A stretch of 64,000 nt of DNA from Solirubrobacterales bacterium (GCA_019241635.1 JAFAWR010000285.1:1-64000), one strand, 5' to 3'; positions 6,775 to 16,074 are shown, counted from the stretch's first letter. Notes: a model not told the origin generated them from the letters alone. A program made the numbers and translations.

Positions 6775-9078
6775 CGCCGGCGTCACCCGGTAGGCGTCGA
6801 ACACCGCGTCGATGTTGCGCAGGCGGTTGATCGCCTGATCGAGCGACCGCGTGTCCCCCACCTCGACCACGAAACGGTTCTTGACCATGGGGTGGTTGAC
6901 GATGCAGCGCGCCTCGAGGATGTTGATGCCGGCCTCGGCGAACGTACGCGACATGTCCTCCAGGAGGCGGTGGCGGTCCCACCCGTCGACCTCGATCTCC
7001 ACGCGGAAAGACGTCTCGGGATCGCCGTCCCATGACACCGGGGTGAAGCGCTCGGGGTCCTTGCGCAGCACGGCCACGTTCGGACAGTCCTCGCGGTGGA
7101 TGGTGATCCCCCTCCCGAGCGAGATGTAGCCGACGATCGGATCGCCCGGCACCGGCCGGCAGCACTTGGCCATCCGGAGCATCACCTCATCGATGCCCTC
7201 CACCGAGATCCCGAAGCGCGAGGAGGAGGTGGTGGCGCGGGAGCGGCGCCGGCGGGTCTTAAGCAGGTCGTCGGCGGCGGTCGGCTCGGACTCGGCCGTC
7301 TCGCCCTGCTTGAGGCGCTGCATGATCTTGTTGACCACGACCTTGGCCGAGATCTTCGCCCCACCCAGCGCGATGTAGAAGTCGTCGGCCTTGCGGAAGC
7401 CCATCTCGCGGATGACGTCGGCCAGCAGTGGCGAACCGACGATCTTCTGGGCCGGCAGCCCCTGCTTGCGCAGGTGGTCCTGGAGTAGCTCGCGGCCGGT
7501 GTGCTCGGAGTCCTTGCGCGACTCGGCCTTGAACCAGGCCTTGATCTTGTTGCGCGCGCGGGTGGTCTTGACCAGCGCCAGCCAGTCCCGGGACGGGCCC
7601 CGCTCGCGCTTGGAGGTCAGCACCTCGACGATGTCGCCCGAGCGCAGCTGGTAGGAGAGCGGCACGATCTTGCCGTTGACCTTCGCCCCGACGCACCGGT
7701 GCCCGACGTCGGTGTGGATCTCGTAGGCGAAGTCGAGCGGCGTCGCCCCGGCGGCCAGCGACTTGACCTCGCCCTTGGGCGTGAACACGAACACCTCGTC
7801 CTCGAACAGGTCGACCTTGAGGGTCTCCATGAACTCGCGCGGGTCGGCCTCCTCCTGCTGCCAGTCCAGCAGCGAGCGCAGCCATTTGAGCTTGCCGTCG
7901 GAGCCGGAGGCGCCCACCCCGGCCGGACCATTTCCGTCGCGCGGGCCGGTCTCCTTGTACATCCAGTGGGCGGCGATCCCGTACTCGGCCAGGTCGTGCA
8001 TCTCGCGCGTGCGGATCTGAATCTCGAGCGGCCGTCCCTCGGGCCCGATCACCGTCGTGTGCAGCGAGGAGTACATGTTGAACTTGGGCATCGCCACGAA
8101 GTCCTTGAAGCGGCCCGGAAGCGGCTTCCAGAGCGAGTGGATGACGCCGACGGCGCCGTAGCAGTCCTTGACCGAGCCGACGATCACCCGCATCGCCGTG
8201 AGGTCGTAGATCTCGTTGAACTCGCGCCCCTTCTTGGTCATCTTGGCGTAGATCGAGTAGAAGTGCTTGGCGCGGCCCGAGATCTCGGCCTGGACGCCGA
8301 TCTCCTCGAGCTCCTTGCTCAGATAGCCCGCGGCCTGGTTCACATAGCGCTCGCGCTCGGCGCGCTGCTGGGCGACCAGGCCCTTGATCTCGTTGTACTT
8401 GCGCGGATGCAGGGTCTGGAAGGCCAGGTCCTCGAGCTCCCATTTGATCGCGTGGATGCCGAGCCGGTGGGCGATCGGGGCGTAGATGTCGAGCGTCTCG
8501 CGCGCCTTCTCGATCTGCTTCTGCTTGGGCAGCGCCGAGATCGTGCGCATGTTGTGCAGCCGGTCGGCCAGCTTGATCAGGATGACCCGGATGTCCGTGG
8601 CCATCGCCACCATCATCTTGCGGTAGTTCTCGGCCTGCGCCTCGTCGCGGGACTGGAAGGTCAGCCCGGTGAGCTTGGTCACCCCGTCGACCAGGCCGGC
8701 CACCTCCTCGCCGAACGCCTCGCGCACCTCCTCGAGTGACGCCGAGGTGTCCTCGACGGTGTCGTGGAGCAGCGCCGCGCACAGCGTCTCGGTGTCGAGC
8801 CGCATGCCCGCGCAGATCTTGGCCACCCCGACCGGATGGACGATGAAGTCCTCGCCCGAGCGCCGGCGCTGGTCCGCGTGATGCGCGCACGCATAGACGA
8901 ACGCCTCTTCGACGCGGTCGCGGTCGATCGAGGCGGCCGACTCGTGCGCGTGCTCCTCGACGATCGCGAACAGGTCACCGAGCAGGCGCTGCTCGGTATC
9001 GGTCAGCTCCGAGCGCTCCACGTCGCCGTGGGCATCGGGATGGGCGACCCGATCGACCCGCGGGCGCGCGGCGAACAC
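6766..9078 (-). CDS. rel: bifunctional (p)ppGpp synthetase/hydrolase Rel
   Basis: 770 residues with the full long-RSH layout. The HD hydrolase has HHADQRRRSGEDFIVHP and His105-Asp106 of HDTVEDT. The synthetase follows with FNEIYDLTAMRV and PGRFKDFVAMPKFNMYSSLH, then TGS (about 395-455), a conserved MAKCCRPVPGDPIVGY zinc/RIS segment near 620, and a C-terminal ACT domain. All hydrolase residues look intact, so it should both make and degrade the stringent-response alarmone. It starts with GTG and follows recJ on the same strand after 62 bp, the usual actinobacterial order. The 3' end is duplicated (17 bp). Confidence 0.97.
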   Translation of the reverse strand: MFAARPRVDRVAHPDAHGDVERSELTDTEQRLLGDLFAIVEEHAHESAASIDRDRVEEAFVYACAHHADQRRRSGEDFIVHPVGVAKICAGMRLDTETLCAALLHDTVEDTSASLEEVREAFGEEVAGLVDGVTKLTGLTFQSRDEAQAENYRKMMVAMATDIRVILIKLADRLHNMRTISALPKQKQIEKARETLDIYAPIAHRLGIHAIKWELEDLAFQTLHPRKYNEIKGLVAQQRAERERYVNQAAGYLSKELEEIGVQAEISGRAKHFYSIYAKMTKKGREFNEIYDLTAMRVIVGSVKDCYGAVGVIHSLWKPLPGRFKDFVAMPKFNMYSSLHTTVIGPEGRPLEIQIRTREMHDLAEYGIAAHWMYKETGPRDGNGPAGVGASGSDGKLKWLRSLLDWQQEEADPREFMETLKVDLFEDEVFVFTPKGEVKSLAAGATPLDFAYEIHTDVGHRCVGAKVNGKIVPLSYQLRSGDIVEVLTSKRERGPSRDWLALVKTTRARNKIKAWFKAESRKDSEHTGRELLQDHLRKQGLPAQKIVGSPLLADVIREMGFRKADDFYIALGGAKISAKVVVNKIMQRLKQGETAESEPTAADDLLKTRRRRSRATTSSSRFGISVEGIDEVMLRMAKCCRPVPGDPIVGYISLGRGITIHREDCPNVAVLRKDPERFTPVSWDGDPETSFRVEIEVDGWDRHRLLEDMSRTFAEAGINILEARCIVNHPMVKNRFVVEVGDTRSLDQAINRLRNIDAVFDAYRVTPAAA

Positions 9079-9140
9079 CGCCGACCCGGCGCCGTCCTCG
9101 CGCGCGGTGGGACCTGACCCGTCCTTCTGCCGGGTCCGGC

Positions 9141-11696
9141 TCAGCCTCCTCGAAGTTGGTTTGCGCTGCTCAGGAATCGTCGCCCGTCCTCGTACCGCTG
9201 TGCATAGGCCCTGTACGCGGGAGAGCGTTCCAGCTCCGTCGGACCGTCGCCCGCGATCTCCAGGGCCGGCAGATCCCGGTCGAGGCTGACGAGCCCAAGC
9301 TCCGCGAGGACCTGGATCAGCCGGGCCGCCAGACGTGCCGGGCGACCGTGCGGACCGTCTCCGCGAAGCAGGTGCTCGAGCTCCTCGCCGGTGACCCTCC
9401 CGCGGAGCCGTAGGCTCCGGTAAAGGGTCACGAGCGAAGCACGGAGACCGTACTCCAGCTCGTGCATCTGCTGTGCAAAGCGTAGCTCAGGCTCGCCCCA
9501 CGCCAAGTGGGTAAATCCGTGTCCGGCGTCGAGGAGCGCGCCCGCCGACGGGATCGCGGGAGGATCGAGCGCCACGAGCTGCGGGAAACGCTCGGCGAGA
9601 AGAGGGTCGAGCTCGAGCGCGTGGTAGGAGATCAGGGCAAATCCGCCGGCGCGCGAGCCCAGCCCGGCCAGGCGGCGGGGAGCATCCGCGCACACCGCGA
9701 GCACCGCGCCGCCCGCCGTGCCTGCATCGCGGAGCACGGCCAGCGGGCTGTGCCCGCGGTGGTCGACCACGTTCCGTGTCCTCGCCACCACCGGACCCGG
9801 CGCCGACGGGTCGCGCGTCGTCTCGGCCAGCACCTCCGCCAGGTAGTCGTCCGGTTCGCCCACCAGCTCGATCGTCTCGGGACCGCAGGGCCGGGCATGA
9901 CCGAGCACCAGGCGCGGCTCGACCGCGCCGTTCCAGAAGTTGCGCTCGAGCCGGAACGTCGCATCGACCGGCTCGTCGGCCTCGACGCCGAGGCGTCCCC
10001 CGCACCCGAAGGCGACCGCCCTCGCGCTGATCCCGCCCGATCCGACCGAGAAGCGCAGGTGGCGCCCCTCCCCCATCGGCCGCAGGTCGCGCAGCCGCGC
10101 GCCGGGCACGAGCAGTCGCGGGCGCGGGTTGCCCATCCCGCAGGGCTCCAGGCGCTCGAGCTCCTCGGCCAGCTGAAGGCCGAGATCGCAACCCGACGCG
10201 ATCGCGTCCACCCGTTCGCGTGGCACGAGCAGATCGGGCGTGAGGACCTCCCCGGCGTGGCGCTCGAACGCGGCACGGAACGCCTCGAGGCGCTCGCGGC
10301 GGATCGTCAGGCCGGCCGCCGCCCGGTGCCCGCCATAGCGCTCCAGGTGTTCGGCACTCGCGGTTAGCGCGGCCAGCAGATCGAAGCCGGGGATGCTCCG
10401 AGCCGACCCCGAGCCCACGTCTCCGTCCAACCCGATCACAACAACCGGCCGATGGTGACGCTCGACCACCCGCGAGGCGACGATCCCGACCACGCCCGGG
10501 TGCCATCCCTCGCCGGCCAGGACGAACGACCGGCGCTCTCCGTGCTCGGCCACCTGGTCGGCCGCCTGGGCCTCGGCCTCCCACACGATGCGCTGCTCGA
10601 CGGCGCGGCGCTCGGCGTTCACGCGTTCGAGCTCGGAGGCGATCTGCGCGGCTCGGACCTCGTCGTGGGTCAGCAGCAGCTCGAGCCCGGCGTCAGCTCG
10701 TCGGAGCCGCCCCGCGGCGTTGATGCGGGGCGCCAGACGGAAGGCCAGGGCGTGGGTGTCGAGCGCGCTCGGATCGACGCCGGAGGCACTCATCAGGGCG
10801 CGCAGCCCTGGCCTCGAGGTCCTGGCCAGGGCACGCAGCCCGTGCCGGACGAGCCGGCGGTTCTCACCGGTCAGCGGCATCAGGTCGGCCACCGTGGCCA
10901 GGGCGACCAGTTCGAGCTCGTCCTCCAGGTTCGGCGCGCCCAGCGCCTGCGCGACCTTGTAGGCGACCCCGGTGCCGCACAGCTCCGGACAGGGGTAGCC
11001 GCAGACGCCGGGGTGGACGATCTCGGCCTCGGGAAGACGCCCGTCCGCGCGGGGGGCGTGATGGTCGCAGACGACCACGTCGAGTCCGGCCGCGCGGGCT
11101 GCCGCGACCTCCTCGACGGCGGTGATCGCACAATCGACGGTGACGAGCAGGCCCGTGCCGCGCTCGGCCAGACGCTGAACCGTGCCGAGCGACAGCCCAT
11201 ACCCATCGGTGATCCGATCGGGCAGATACCAGCCCACGTCGGCGCCGCGAGTGCGCAGGGCGCGAATCATGATTGCGGTCGCACACACGCCGTCGACGTC
11301 GTAGTCGCCGTGCACCACGATGCGGCTGCCTCGCCCGATGTGCCGCTCGATCACGCCGACGGCGCGGTCGATCCCGGCGAACGCGCTCGGCGGGTGCGAC
11401 TCCTGGGGGTCCAGGAACGCCCGCGCGGCGCCGGGGTCGGCGAGCCCGCGGCGGACCAGGACCTGGGCGAGAACATGGCTGACGCCGAGCGCTCTGCGCA
11501 GCGCGAGCGCGGCACTCAGGTCGTAGTCGGGAATCTCCAGGCGCGGCGTCGGCGCCGGCGGGTCAGGAACGGCACGGAGGGTGACCTGGGGGAGGTCCTC
11601 CGCGGCCGCCGGGCCGCCGGGCGGGGTCGCGGGCGCGGGCGCGCCGGTGGGAACGAGCTCGAGCGGTGTGGAGCGGAGAAGGGCTGCCTCGGCCAT
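9141..11696 (-). CDS. recJ: single-stranded-DNA-specific exonuclease RecJ
   Basis: 851 residues, longer than the roughly 570-residue E. coli protein. After a Pro/Ala-rich N-terminus comes the DHH phosphoesterase core with VVHGDYDVDGVCAT (near 127-140) and VVCDHHAP (near 205), then DHHA1 (PRINAAGRLRRADAGLELLL, GYGGHRAAAGLTI-like) and the OB-type domain. The C-terminal 250 residues (from about 600) are an extra region seen in some Gram-positive RecJ proteins; its function is unknown. RecJ degrades 5' single strands in RecF-pathway recombination and repair. The gene lies upstream of rel on the minus strand, with ATG at 11696. Confidence 0.95.
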   Translation of the reverse strand: MAEAALLRSTPLELVPTGAPAPATPPGGPAAAEDLPQVTLRAVPDPPAPTPRLEIPDYDLSAALALRRALGVSHVLAQVLVRRGLADPGAARAFLDPQESHPPSAFAGIDRAVGVIERHIGRGSRIVVHGDYDVDGVCATAIMIRALRTRGADVGWYLPDRITDGYGLSLGTVQRLAERGTGLLVTVDCAITAVEEVAAARAAGLDVVVCDHHAPRADGRLPEAEIVHPGVCGYPCPELCGTGVAYKVAQALGAPNLEDELELVALATVADLMPLTGENRRLVRHGLRALARTSRPGLRALMSASGVDPSALDTHALAFRLAPRINAAGRLRRADAGLELLLTHDEVRAAQIASELERVNAERRAVEQRIVWEAEAQAADQVAEHGERRSFVLAGEGWHPGVVGIVASRVVERHHRPVVVIGLDGDVGSGSARSIPGFDLLAALTASAEHLERYGGHRAAAGLTIRRERLEAFRAAFERHAGEVLTPDLLVPRERVDAIASGCDLGLQLAEELERLEPCGMGNPRPRLLVPGARLRDLRPMGEGRHLRFSVGSGGISARAVAFGCGGRLGVEADEPVDATFRLERNFWNGAVEPRLVLGHARPCGPETIELVGEPDDYLAEVLAETTRDPSAPGPVVARTRNVVDHRGHSPLAVLRDAGTAGGAVLAVCADAPRRLAGLGSRAGGFALISYHALELDPLLAERFPQLVALDPPAIPSAGALLDAGHGFTHLAWGEPELRFAQQMHELEYGLRASLVTLYRSLRLRGRVTGEELEHLLRGDGPHGRPARLAARLIQVLAELGLVSLDRDLPALEIAGDGPTELERSPAYRAYAQRYEDGRRFLSSANQLRGG

Positions 11697-11799
11697 CGCG
11701 GGCAGGGTATGGGCCGCTCCCGACGGAATCGCCTGATGACAGGCCGTTCGCGAGCGGTCACGGGCGCTCCGCCCGGGCGCGGCGTGCGGGCCGGGCGGG

Positions 11800-11913
11800 G
11801 TGCAAAACGTGCCAAAGTCCGCCCTCGGGCCCCGCCAATGCGCAGATAAGCGTCGTGGAGGCGCTTATGTGGTCATGGAGCCGGAGCGCCGCGCGATTTG
11901 GCACGTTTTGCAC
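11800..11913. repeat. 17-bp perfect inverted repeat enclosing a nested hairpin
   Basis: GTGCAAAACGTGCCAAA at 11800-11816 is exactly complementary to TTTGGCACGTTTTGCAC at 11897-11913. The 80-nt interior holds a second hairpin (ATAAGCG 11846-11852 with CGCTTAT 11862-11868). The arms are far poorer in GC than the surroundings. The gene-free gap 11697-12030 is otherwise filled only by the 15-bp repeats that follow. It could be a structured RNA, a small non-autonomous element or a paired operator. Confidence 0.8.
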
Positions 11914-11919
11914 CGTCGC

Positions 11920-11979
11920 GCGAGGTCTGGCCGCGCGAGGTCTGGCCGCGCAAGGTCTGGCCGTGCTAGGTCTGGCCGG
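11920..11979. repeat. four 15-bp tandem repeats
   Basis: GCGAGGTCTGGCCGC at 11920 and 11935 is followed by slightly diverged copies at 11950 (GCAAGGTCTGGCCGT) and 11965 (GCTAGGTCTGGCCGG). The array starts a few bases after the large inverted repeat and ends about 50 bp before the stop of the small membrane protein gene. A period of 15 is a multiple of three, but no gene uses it. Confidence 0.85.
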
Positions 11980-12030
11980 CGGGGCGGGTTAACGAACGGC
12001 CGGAGCCGCCGGGGGAACGCGCGCGGGGCC

Positions 12031-12321
12031 TCAGGCCAGGCCGGGCTCGGCGGCCGCAGCAGCGGCGCGCTCGCGCCGCACGCCCTCGAACCACACGATG
12101 GCCAGCCCGATCAGCGTGCCCGGGATCGCCTCGATCGCCGTGCCCAGATCGGTGGCGTGGCGCCCCGGGATGGCGAAGCCGTTGACGAGCCAACCGAACA
12201 GCGCCGAGCCGATCAGCGCGCCGATCAGCGCGCCGACGATGCCGCCCCAGAAGCGATCGGGAAGCCAGATCGTGAAGTGCCAGAGGGCGAGGCCCATCAT
12301 GGCCCAGGCGAGCATGCCCAT
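12031..12321 (-). CDS. small membrane protein, GlsB/YeaQ/YmgE-like
   Basis: 96 residues, very hydrophobic, with three likely membrane segments: about 3-20, WGGIVGALIGALIGSALFGW near 25-44, and IPGTLIGLAIVWF near 66-78. The Gly-rich GGIVGALIGALIGS helix resembles the transglycosylase-associated/GlsB small membrane family, whose function is unsettled. The start at 12321 is supported by GGGAGG eight bases upstream. That RBS and start region is a near copy of the end of secDF, 44 bp away. It lies just downstream of secDF and is probably read with it. Confidence 0.7.
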   Translation of the reverse strand: MGMLAWAMMGLALWHFTIWLPDRFWGGIVGALIGALIGSALFGWLVNGFAIPGRHATDLGTAIEAIPGTLIGLAIVWFEGVRRERAAAAAAEPGLA

Positions 12322-12385
12322 CAGCGACGCCTCCCGTGGCGGGGACGAACGCGGCAGGTCGCCATCAGCGCCGCCTCCCGTGGCG
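12318..12385. repeat. 24-bp near-direct repeat linking the secDF stop and the next gene's RBS/start
   Basis: CCATCAGCGACGCCTCCCGT and the four bases after it (12318-12341) recur at 12362-12385 with one mismatch in 24, period 44. On the minus strand one copy is the C-terminal Arg-rich end and TGA of secDF; the other is the Shine-Dalgarno and ATG of the small membrane gene. The translation start of that gene thus appears to come from a copied secDF end. Confidence 0.9.
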
Positions 12386-15300
12386 ACGGTTTCGCGGCTG
12401 CCTCGGCTTGGCCGGGCGCTTCTGGGTCGGCGCCACGCCCTCGTTCTCGGCGATGTCGGGCGCGGGGCGCACCTCGCCAGGAGCCTGCGTCTCACCGTCC
12501 ACGCGGGGGGCGCCGTTGCCAGCCCCGTCGGCGCCGTCGACGGGCTTCGGAGCCGCGCCGGCATCCGGCTCGGTCCGCCGGGCGGGCGCCGGCTTGGCCC
12601 GCGGCTTCTGAGTCCGCGGCGCGGGGCCGTCGGTCGAGCGGGTGTGGGACAGCCGCTTGGTCAGCGTGGAGGTGCGGCGGGTCGGCCCCGGCTGCTCGTC
12701 GGCGATGTCTTGCTTCATCTGCTCGAACTCGGCAGCCGAGACGTTCTCGGCGTCCGGGGTGGTCAGCCGACCGGCGCGCCGGCGGCGCCTGGCGGCGGGT
12801 TCGACGTCGCCGCCGACCGCCGCGTAGGCGGGCACGTACCCGAGGTCGGACTCGATCCGCTCGCGGCGGTGGCGGTATTGACTCTCGCGCTCCTTCCAGT
12901 GCGTGAGCACCGGGGAGGCGATGAAGATCGACGAATACGCACCCGAGGCCACGCCGATGAGCAGCGCGAAGGCGAAGTCGGTGAGCTCGGTGGACCCCGC
13001 GGTGCCGCCGAACAGGAGCAGCGCCACGATCGGCATCAGCGTGCACGCCGTGGTGGCAATCGACCGGGTCAGCACCTCGGACATCGAGCGGTTGACGATC
13101 TGCGAGAACGCCGCGCGCGGCATGCGCGGGATGTTCTCCCTGACTCGGTCGAAGACGATGATCGTGTCGTACATCGAGTAGCCGAGGATGGTCAGCAGCG
13201 CGGCCACGGTCGCGGTGGTCACCTGGCGCCCGGTCAGCGCGTAGACGCCGCTGGTGATCAGCAGGTCGTGCGCGAGCGCGATCATCACCGGGATCGCGAA
13301 CTTCCACTCAAAGCGCAGGGCCACGTAGGCCGAGATCACCAGCAGCGAGGCGATGATCGCGACCACCGCGCTGTTGGCCACGGTCTTGCCGAAGGTCGGA
13401 CCGACCGAGGTGTAGTTGAATGCCTTCTCGTTGTCGGCGATCCCGAACTTCGCCTGCAGCGAGTTCTGGATCGCCGCGCGACCGCCGTGCGGCGCCGTCT
13501 TGAACGAGATCTGGTACGCGTTTGTCCCGAGCGACTTGTCGCCGGTGATCTTCTGCACGGTGGAGTCCGTCACGCCGAGCGAGTTCATCACCGAGGAGAC
13601 TTGCTGCTGGGTGGCGGCATGCTCGAGCCCGACCGTGACGCGGGTGCCCGACGTGAAGTCGATCCCCAGGTTCAGGCCTCGGCCGCCGATGGCCAGCGCC
13701 CCGACGGCCAGGATCACGCCGGACATCGAGAAGAAGTACCGGGAGGCGCCCATGAAGTCGAAGCGCCACACCCGCTTCTCCCCCCCTGCCCCGAGCGCCG
13801 ACGGGCGGTGGATTAGCCGCGAGCTGCCCATCGTGGTGAGGATCGCCTGGGTGGCCATGACCGCCGTGAACAGCGAGACGAACGTGCCGATGCCGAGCGT
13901 GAAGGCAAAGCCCTGCACGTCGGAGGTGGCGAGCACGAACAGGATGAACGCGGTCATGATCGTGACCACGTTCGCGTCGATGATCGCGGTCAGGCCCTTG
14001 CGGTAGCCGGTGACGATGCCCTGGCGGATCGAGCGCCCGCCGCGGATCTCCTCCTTGACCCGCTCGAAGATCACCACGTTGGCGTCGGCGGCAACGCCGA
14101 TGGTCAGGATCAGACCGGCGATGCCCGGCAGCGTCAGGGTGATCGGAATCAGCTTGATCAGCGCGTAGAAGTAGATGCCGTAGACGGCCAGGCCGGCCAC
14201 CGCGATCACCCCGAGCACGCGGTAGTAGGCGATCAGGAAGATCGCGACCACGAGCAGTCCGACCATGCCCGCGATCAGGCCCGAGTGCAGCGCCTGCTTG
14301 CCGAGCGTGGCCGACACCTGGGACTCCGAGATCAGCTTGAGGTTGATCGGCAGCGCACCCAGGCGCAGCTCGTTGGCCAGATCCTCGGCCGAGGTGATCG
14401 TGAAGCTGCCGCTGATGTCGGCGCCGTTGTCGCCGTTGATCCCGTCCGGGTACTGCTTGTAGTCGATGTAGGGAACCGTGATGAGCTCGTTGTCGAGCGC
14501 CACCGCGAAGTGCTGGTTGAGCGACTGGCCGAGACCGCTGACCAGGCTGCCCCGGCGGGCGATCGCCGCGGTCACGTTCTGGAACGCGGTCTTGCCCTTC
14601 GAGCTGAAGCCGAACGTCACGTTGGGCTCGCCGGTGTTGGAGTCCGTGCTCTGCTGCGGATTGGTGATGTCCGACCCGCGCAGCGCGATGTTGTCCTTGA
14701 GCACGTAGAACTGCGCGCTCGGCGAGCCGAGTGGCACCGGATGGGCGAAGCTCGCGGGAATCGCCTGCAGGACCACCCAGCCGCGGGGGATCGTGATGAT
14801 CTGGCCCTCGGACGCGCTCACCCCGTTGGGCAGATCCGACTTGAGGGACTCGAGGCTCTGCTCCTGTCCGGCCAGCAGGCAGTGCTGGCCGGCCACCGGC
14901 ACCGTCCCCTGGTCACGCGCTGCGGTGGCGCACGCCGCGCTCCCCGGCGCTCCGAACATCCAGTACTGCGGACCGAGCCGCGAGTTCGCCGAGCTGGCCC
15001 AGCCCTTCTGCTTGGCGGCGAGCTGCACCGCCTGGTAGAGGCCCAGGCTGCCCGAGCCCGGATTGCCGGGCGCCGAGGACGTGGTCGCGCCCTGGCTGAT
15101 CGTGATCGCGTTCTGATCCTGGGCCTGGAGCTGGTTGGCCACGATCTTGCCGTCCGGCGTCAGAGCATTGGCCTCCCAGTCGTAGAAGGCGAGCTGGGCG
15201 GTCGTGCCCACCTCGCTTTCGGCCCGGGCGGTGTCGCTGACGTTCGGGAGGCCGACCGTGATCTGGTTGCCACTCGAGGTCTGGATCTGGGGCTCGGAGA

Positions 15301-15550
15301 CGCCCAGCGAGTCGACGCGGCTGCGCATGATGTCGACCGCGCGCTGGAGGGCGTCGGCGGTGACATGGGGCGTCTGGGGGCTCGGCAGGCCCTGGTAGAC
15401 CAGCTCGACGCCGCCCTTCAGGTCGAGGCCGAGGACGGTTTTCTTGGACTTCACCGACGTGCCGGGGATTCCGGCGATCACGACCAGTGAGCCGAGGACC
15501 AGCCCCAGGACCAGGAGCAGGATGAAGCCGTTGCGCTGACGATCGGTCAT
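12365..15550 (-). CDS. secDF: fused protein-export membrane protein SecDF
   Basis: 1061 residues. SecD comes first: TM1, VLGLDLKGGVELVYQG (near 40-55), the large P1 periplasmic domain, then five TM segments with the GVAADANVVIFERVKEE motif. SecF follows from about residue 600 with LNLGIDFTSGTRV and GYSMYDTIIVFDRVRENI. SecDF uses the proton gradient to help pull secreted proteins across the membrane with SecYEG. Fusion is known in Bacillus. Unusual is the roughly 160-residue soluble tail after the last TM, rich in Arg, Pro, Ala and Lys and surely disordered and cytoplasmic. No yajC is next to it; a zinc-ribbon/PAS gene stands in that place. Confidence 0.95.
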   Translation of the reverse strand: MTDRQRNGFILLLVLGLVLGSLVVIAGIPGTSVKSKKTVLGLDLKGGVELVYQGLPSPQTPHVTADALQRAVDIMRSRVDSLGVSEPQIQTSSGNQITVGLPNVSDTARAESEVGTTAQLAFYDWEANALTPDGKIVANQLQAQDQNAITISQGATTSSAPGNPGSGSLGLYQAVQLAAKQKGWASSANSRLGPQYWMFGAPGSAACATAARDQGTVPVAGQHCLLAGQEQSLESLKSDLPNGVSASEGQIITIPRGWVVLQAIPASFAHPVPLGSPSAQFYVLKDNIALRGSDITNPQQSTDSNTGEPNVTFGFSSKGKTAFQNVTAAIARRGSLVSGLGQSLNQHFAVALDNELITVPYIDYKQYPDGINGDNGADISGSFTITSAEDLANELRLGALPINLKLISESQVSATLGKQALHSGLIAGMVGLLVVAIFLIAYYRVLGVIAVAGLAVYGIYFYALIKLIPITLTLPGIAGLILTIGVAADANVVIFERVKEEIRGGRSIRQGIVTGYRKGLTAIIDANVVTIMTAFILFVLATSDVQGFAFTLGIGTFVSLFTAVMATQAILTTMGSSRLIHRPSALGAGGEKRVWRFDFMGASRYFFSMSGVILAVGALAIGGRGLNLGIDFTSGTRVTVGLEHAATQQQVSSVMNSLGVTDSTVQKITGDKSLGTNAYQISFKTAPHGGRAAIQNSLQAKFGIADNEKAFNYTSVGPTFGKTVANSAVVAIIASLLVISAYVALRFEWKFAIPVMIALAHDLLITSGVYALTGRQVTTATVAALLTILGYSMYDTIIVFDRVRENIPRMPRAAFSQIVNRSMSEVLTRSIATTACTLMPIVALLLFGGTAGSTELTDFAFALLIGVASGAYSSIFIASPVLTHWKERESQYRHRRERIESDLGYVPAYAAVGGDVEPAARRRRRAGRLTTPDAENVSAAEFEQMKQDIADEQPGPTRRTSTLTKRLSHTRSTDGPAPRTQKPRAKPAPARRTEPDAGAAPKPVDGADGAGNGAPRVDGETQAPGEVRPAPDIAENEGVAPTQKRPAKPRQPRNRRHGRRR

Positions 15551-15609
15551 CGCTCTCGCTGGATGCTAGAGGTAGCGGACGGCGGTGTGTCGCTGGCTCG
15601 GATCGGCGC

Positions 15610-16074
15610 TCACCGGTGGTTGGTTGGCGTGAGCACGACCAGCACCCCGCCCTCCTCGTCGTCGTAGGCGGGGAAGATGTCGGCCACGGCCCGAGCGGGA
15701 AGATCGCGCTCGGCGTTCACCTCCACCGGCTTGCCCTTCACGCGCACCTCCCATTCGAGGGCGGTGTGCACGTGATCGGTCCCGTCTTCGAAGCGCAACC
15801 CGAGCACCTCGCCCACCGGACGCCCGATCACCTGTTCGGTCTTCAGCCCGGTGAGCTCGAACGAGCCACGACCGCAGTCGATGATCCGCCCGTCGCCGTC
15901 GCAGGCGAAGAACGCCGCGTTGGGGGCGGGGTAGTAGTCGTCGAGCAGCTCATATAGATAGGCGAAGCCGCATTTCTCGCAGCCGCGGGCCTCATTGCGA
16001 AAGCCGGCGTTGCGGTCGATGCCCATCGACCGGTTGCCGCAGTGCGGGCAGATGAAGTAGTGCTCGTGACTCAT
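15610..16074 (-). CDS. zinc-ribbon plus PAS-domain protein
   Basis: About 154 residues from ATG 16074 (a GTG at 16086 would add four). The N-terminus is a two-CxxC ribbon (ICPHCGN near 8-14 and GCEKCGF near 31-37) likely to bind zinc. It is followed by a PAS fold: AFFACDGDGRIIDCGRGSFE, then QVIGRPVGEVLGLRF and a final strand VLVVLTP. PAS domains sense ligands or redox or bind partners; there is no output domain, so it may act by protein contact. It sits between ruvB and secDF, where many actinobacteria have yajC. Specific role unknown. Confidence 0.75.
   Translation of the reverse strand: MSHEHYFICPHCGNRSMGIDRNAGFRNEARGCEKCGFAYLYELLDDYYPAPNAAFFACDGDGRIIDCGRGSFELTGLKTEQVIGRPVGEVLGLRFEDGTDHVHTALEWEVRVKGKPVEVNAERDLPARAVADIFPAYDDEEGGVLVVLTPTNHR

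Noticed and set aside
10452-11849. Plus-strand frame of 465 codons
   Set aside because: Shadow of recJ; no recognisable motif, and recJ's own motifs are intact on the other strand.
11800-12906. Plus-strand frame of 368 codons over the inverted repeat and 15-bp repeats
   Set aside because: Arg/Ala/Gly-rich, runs antisense to the small membrane gene and secDF tail; no family features.
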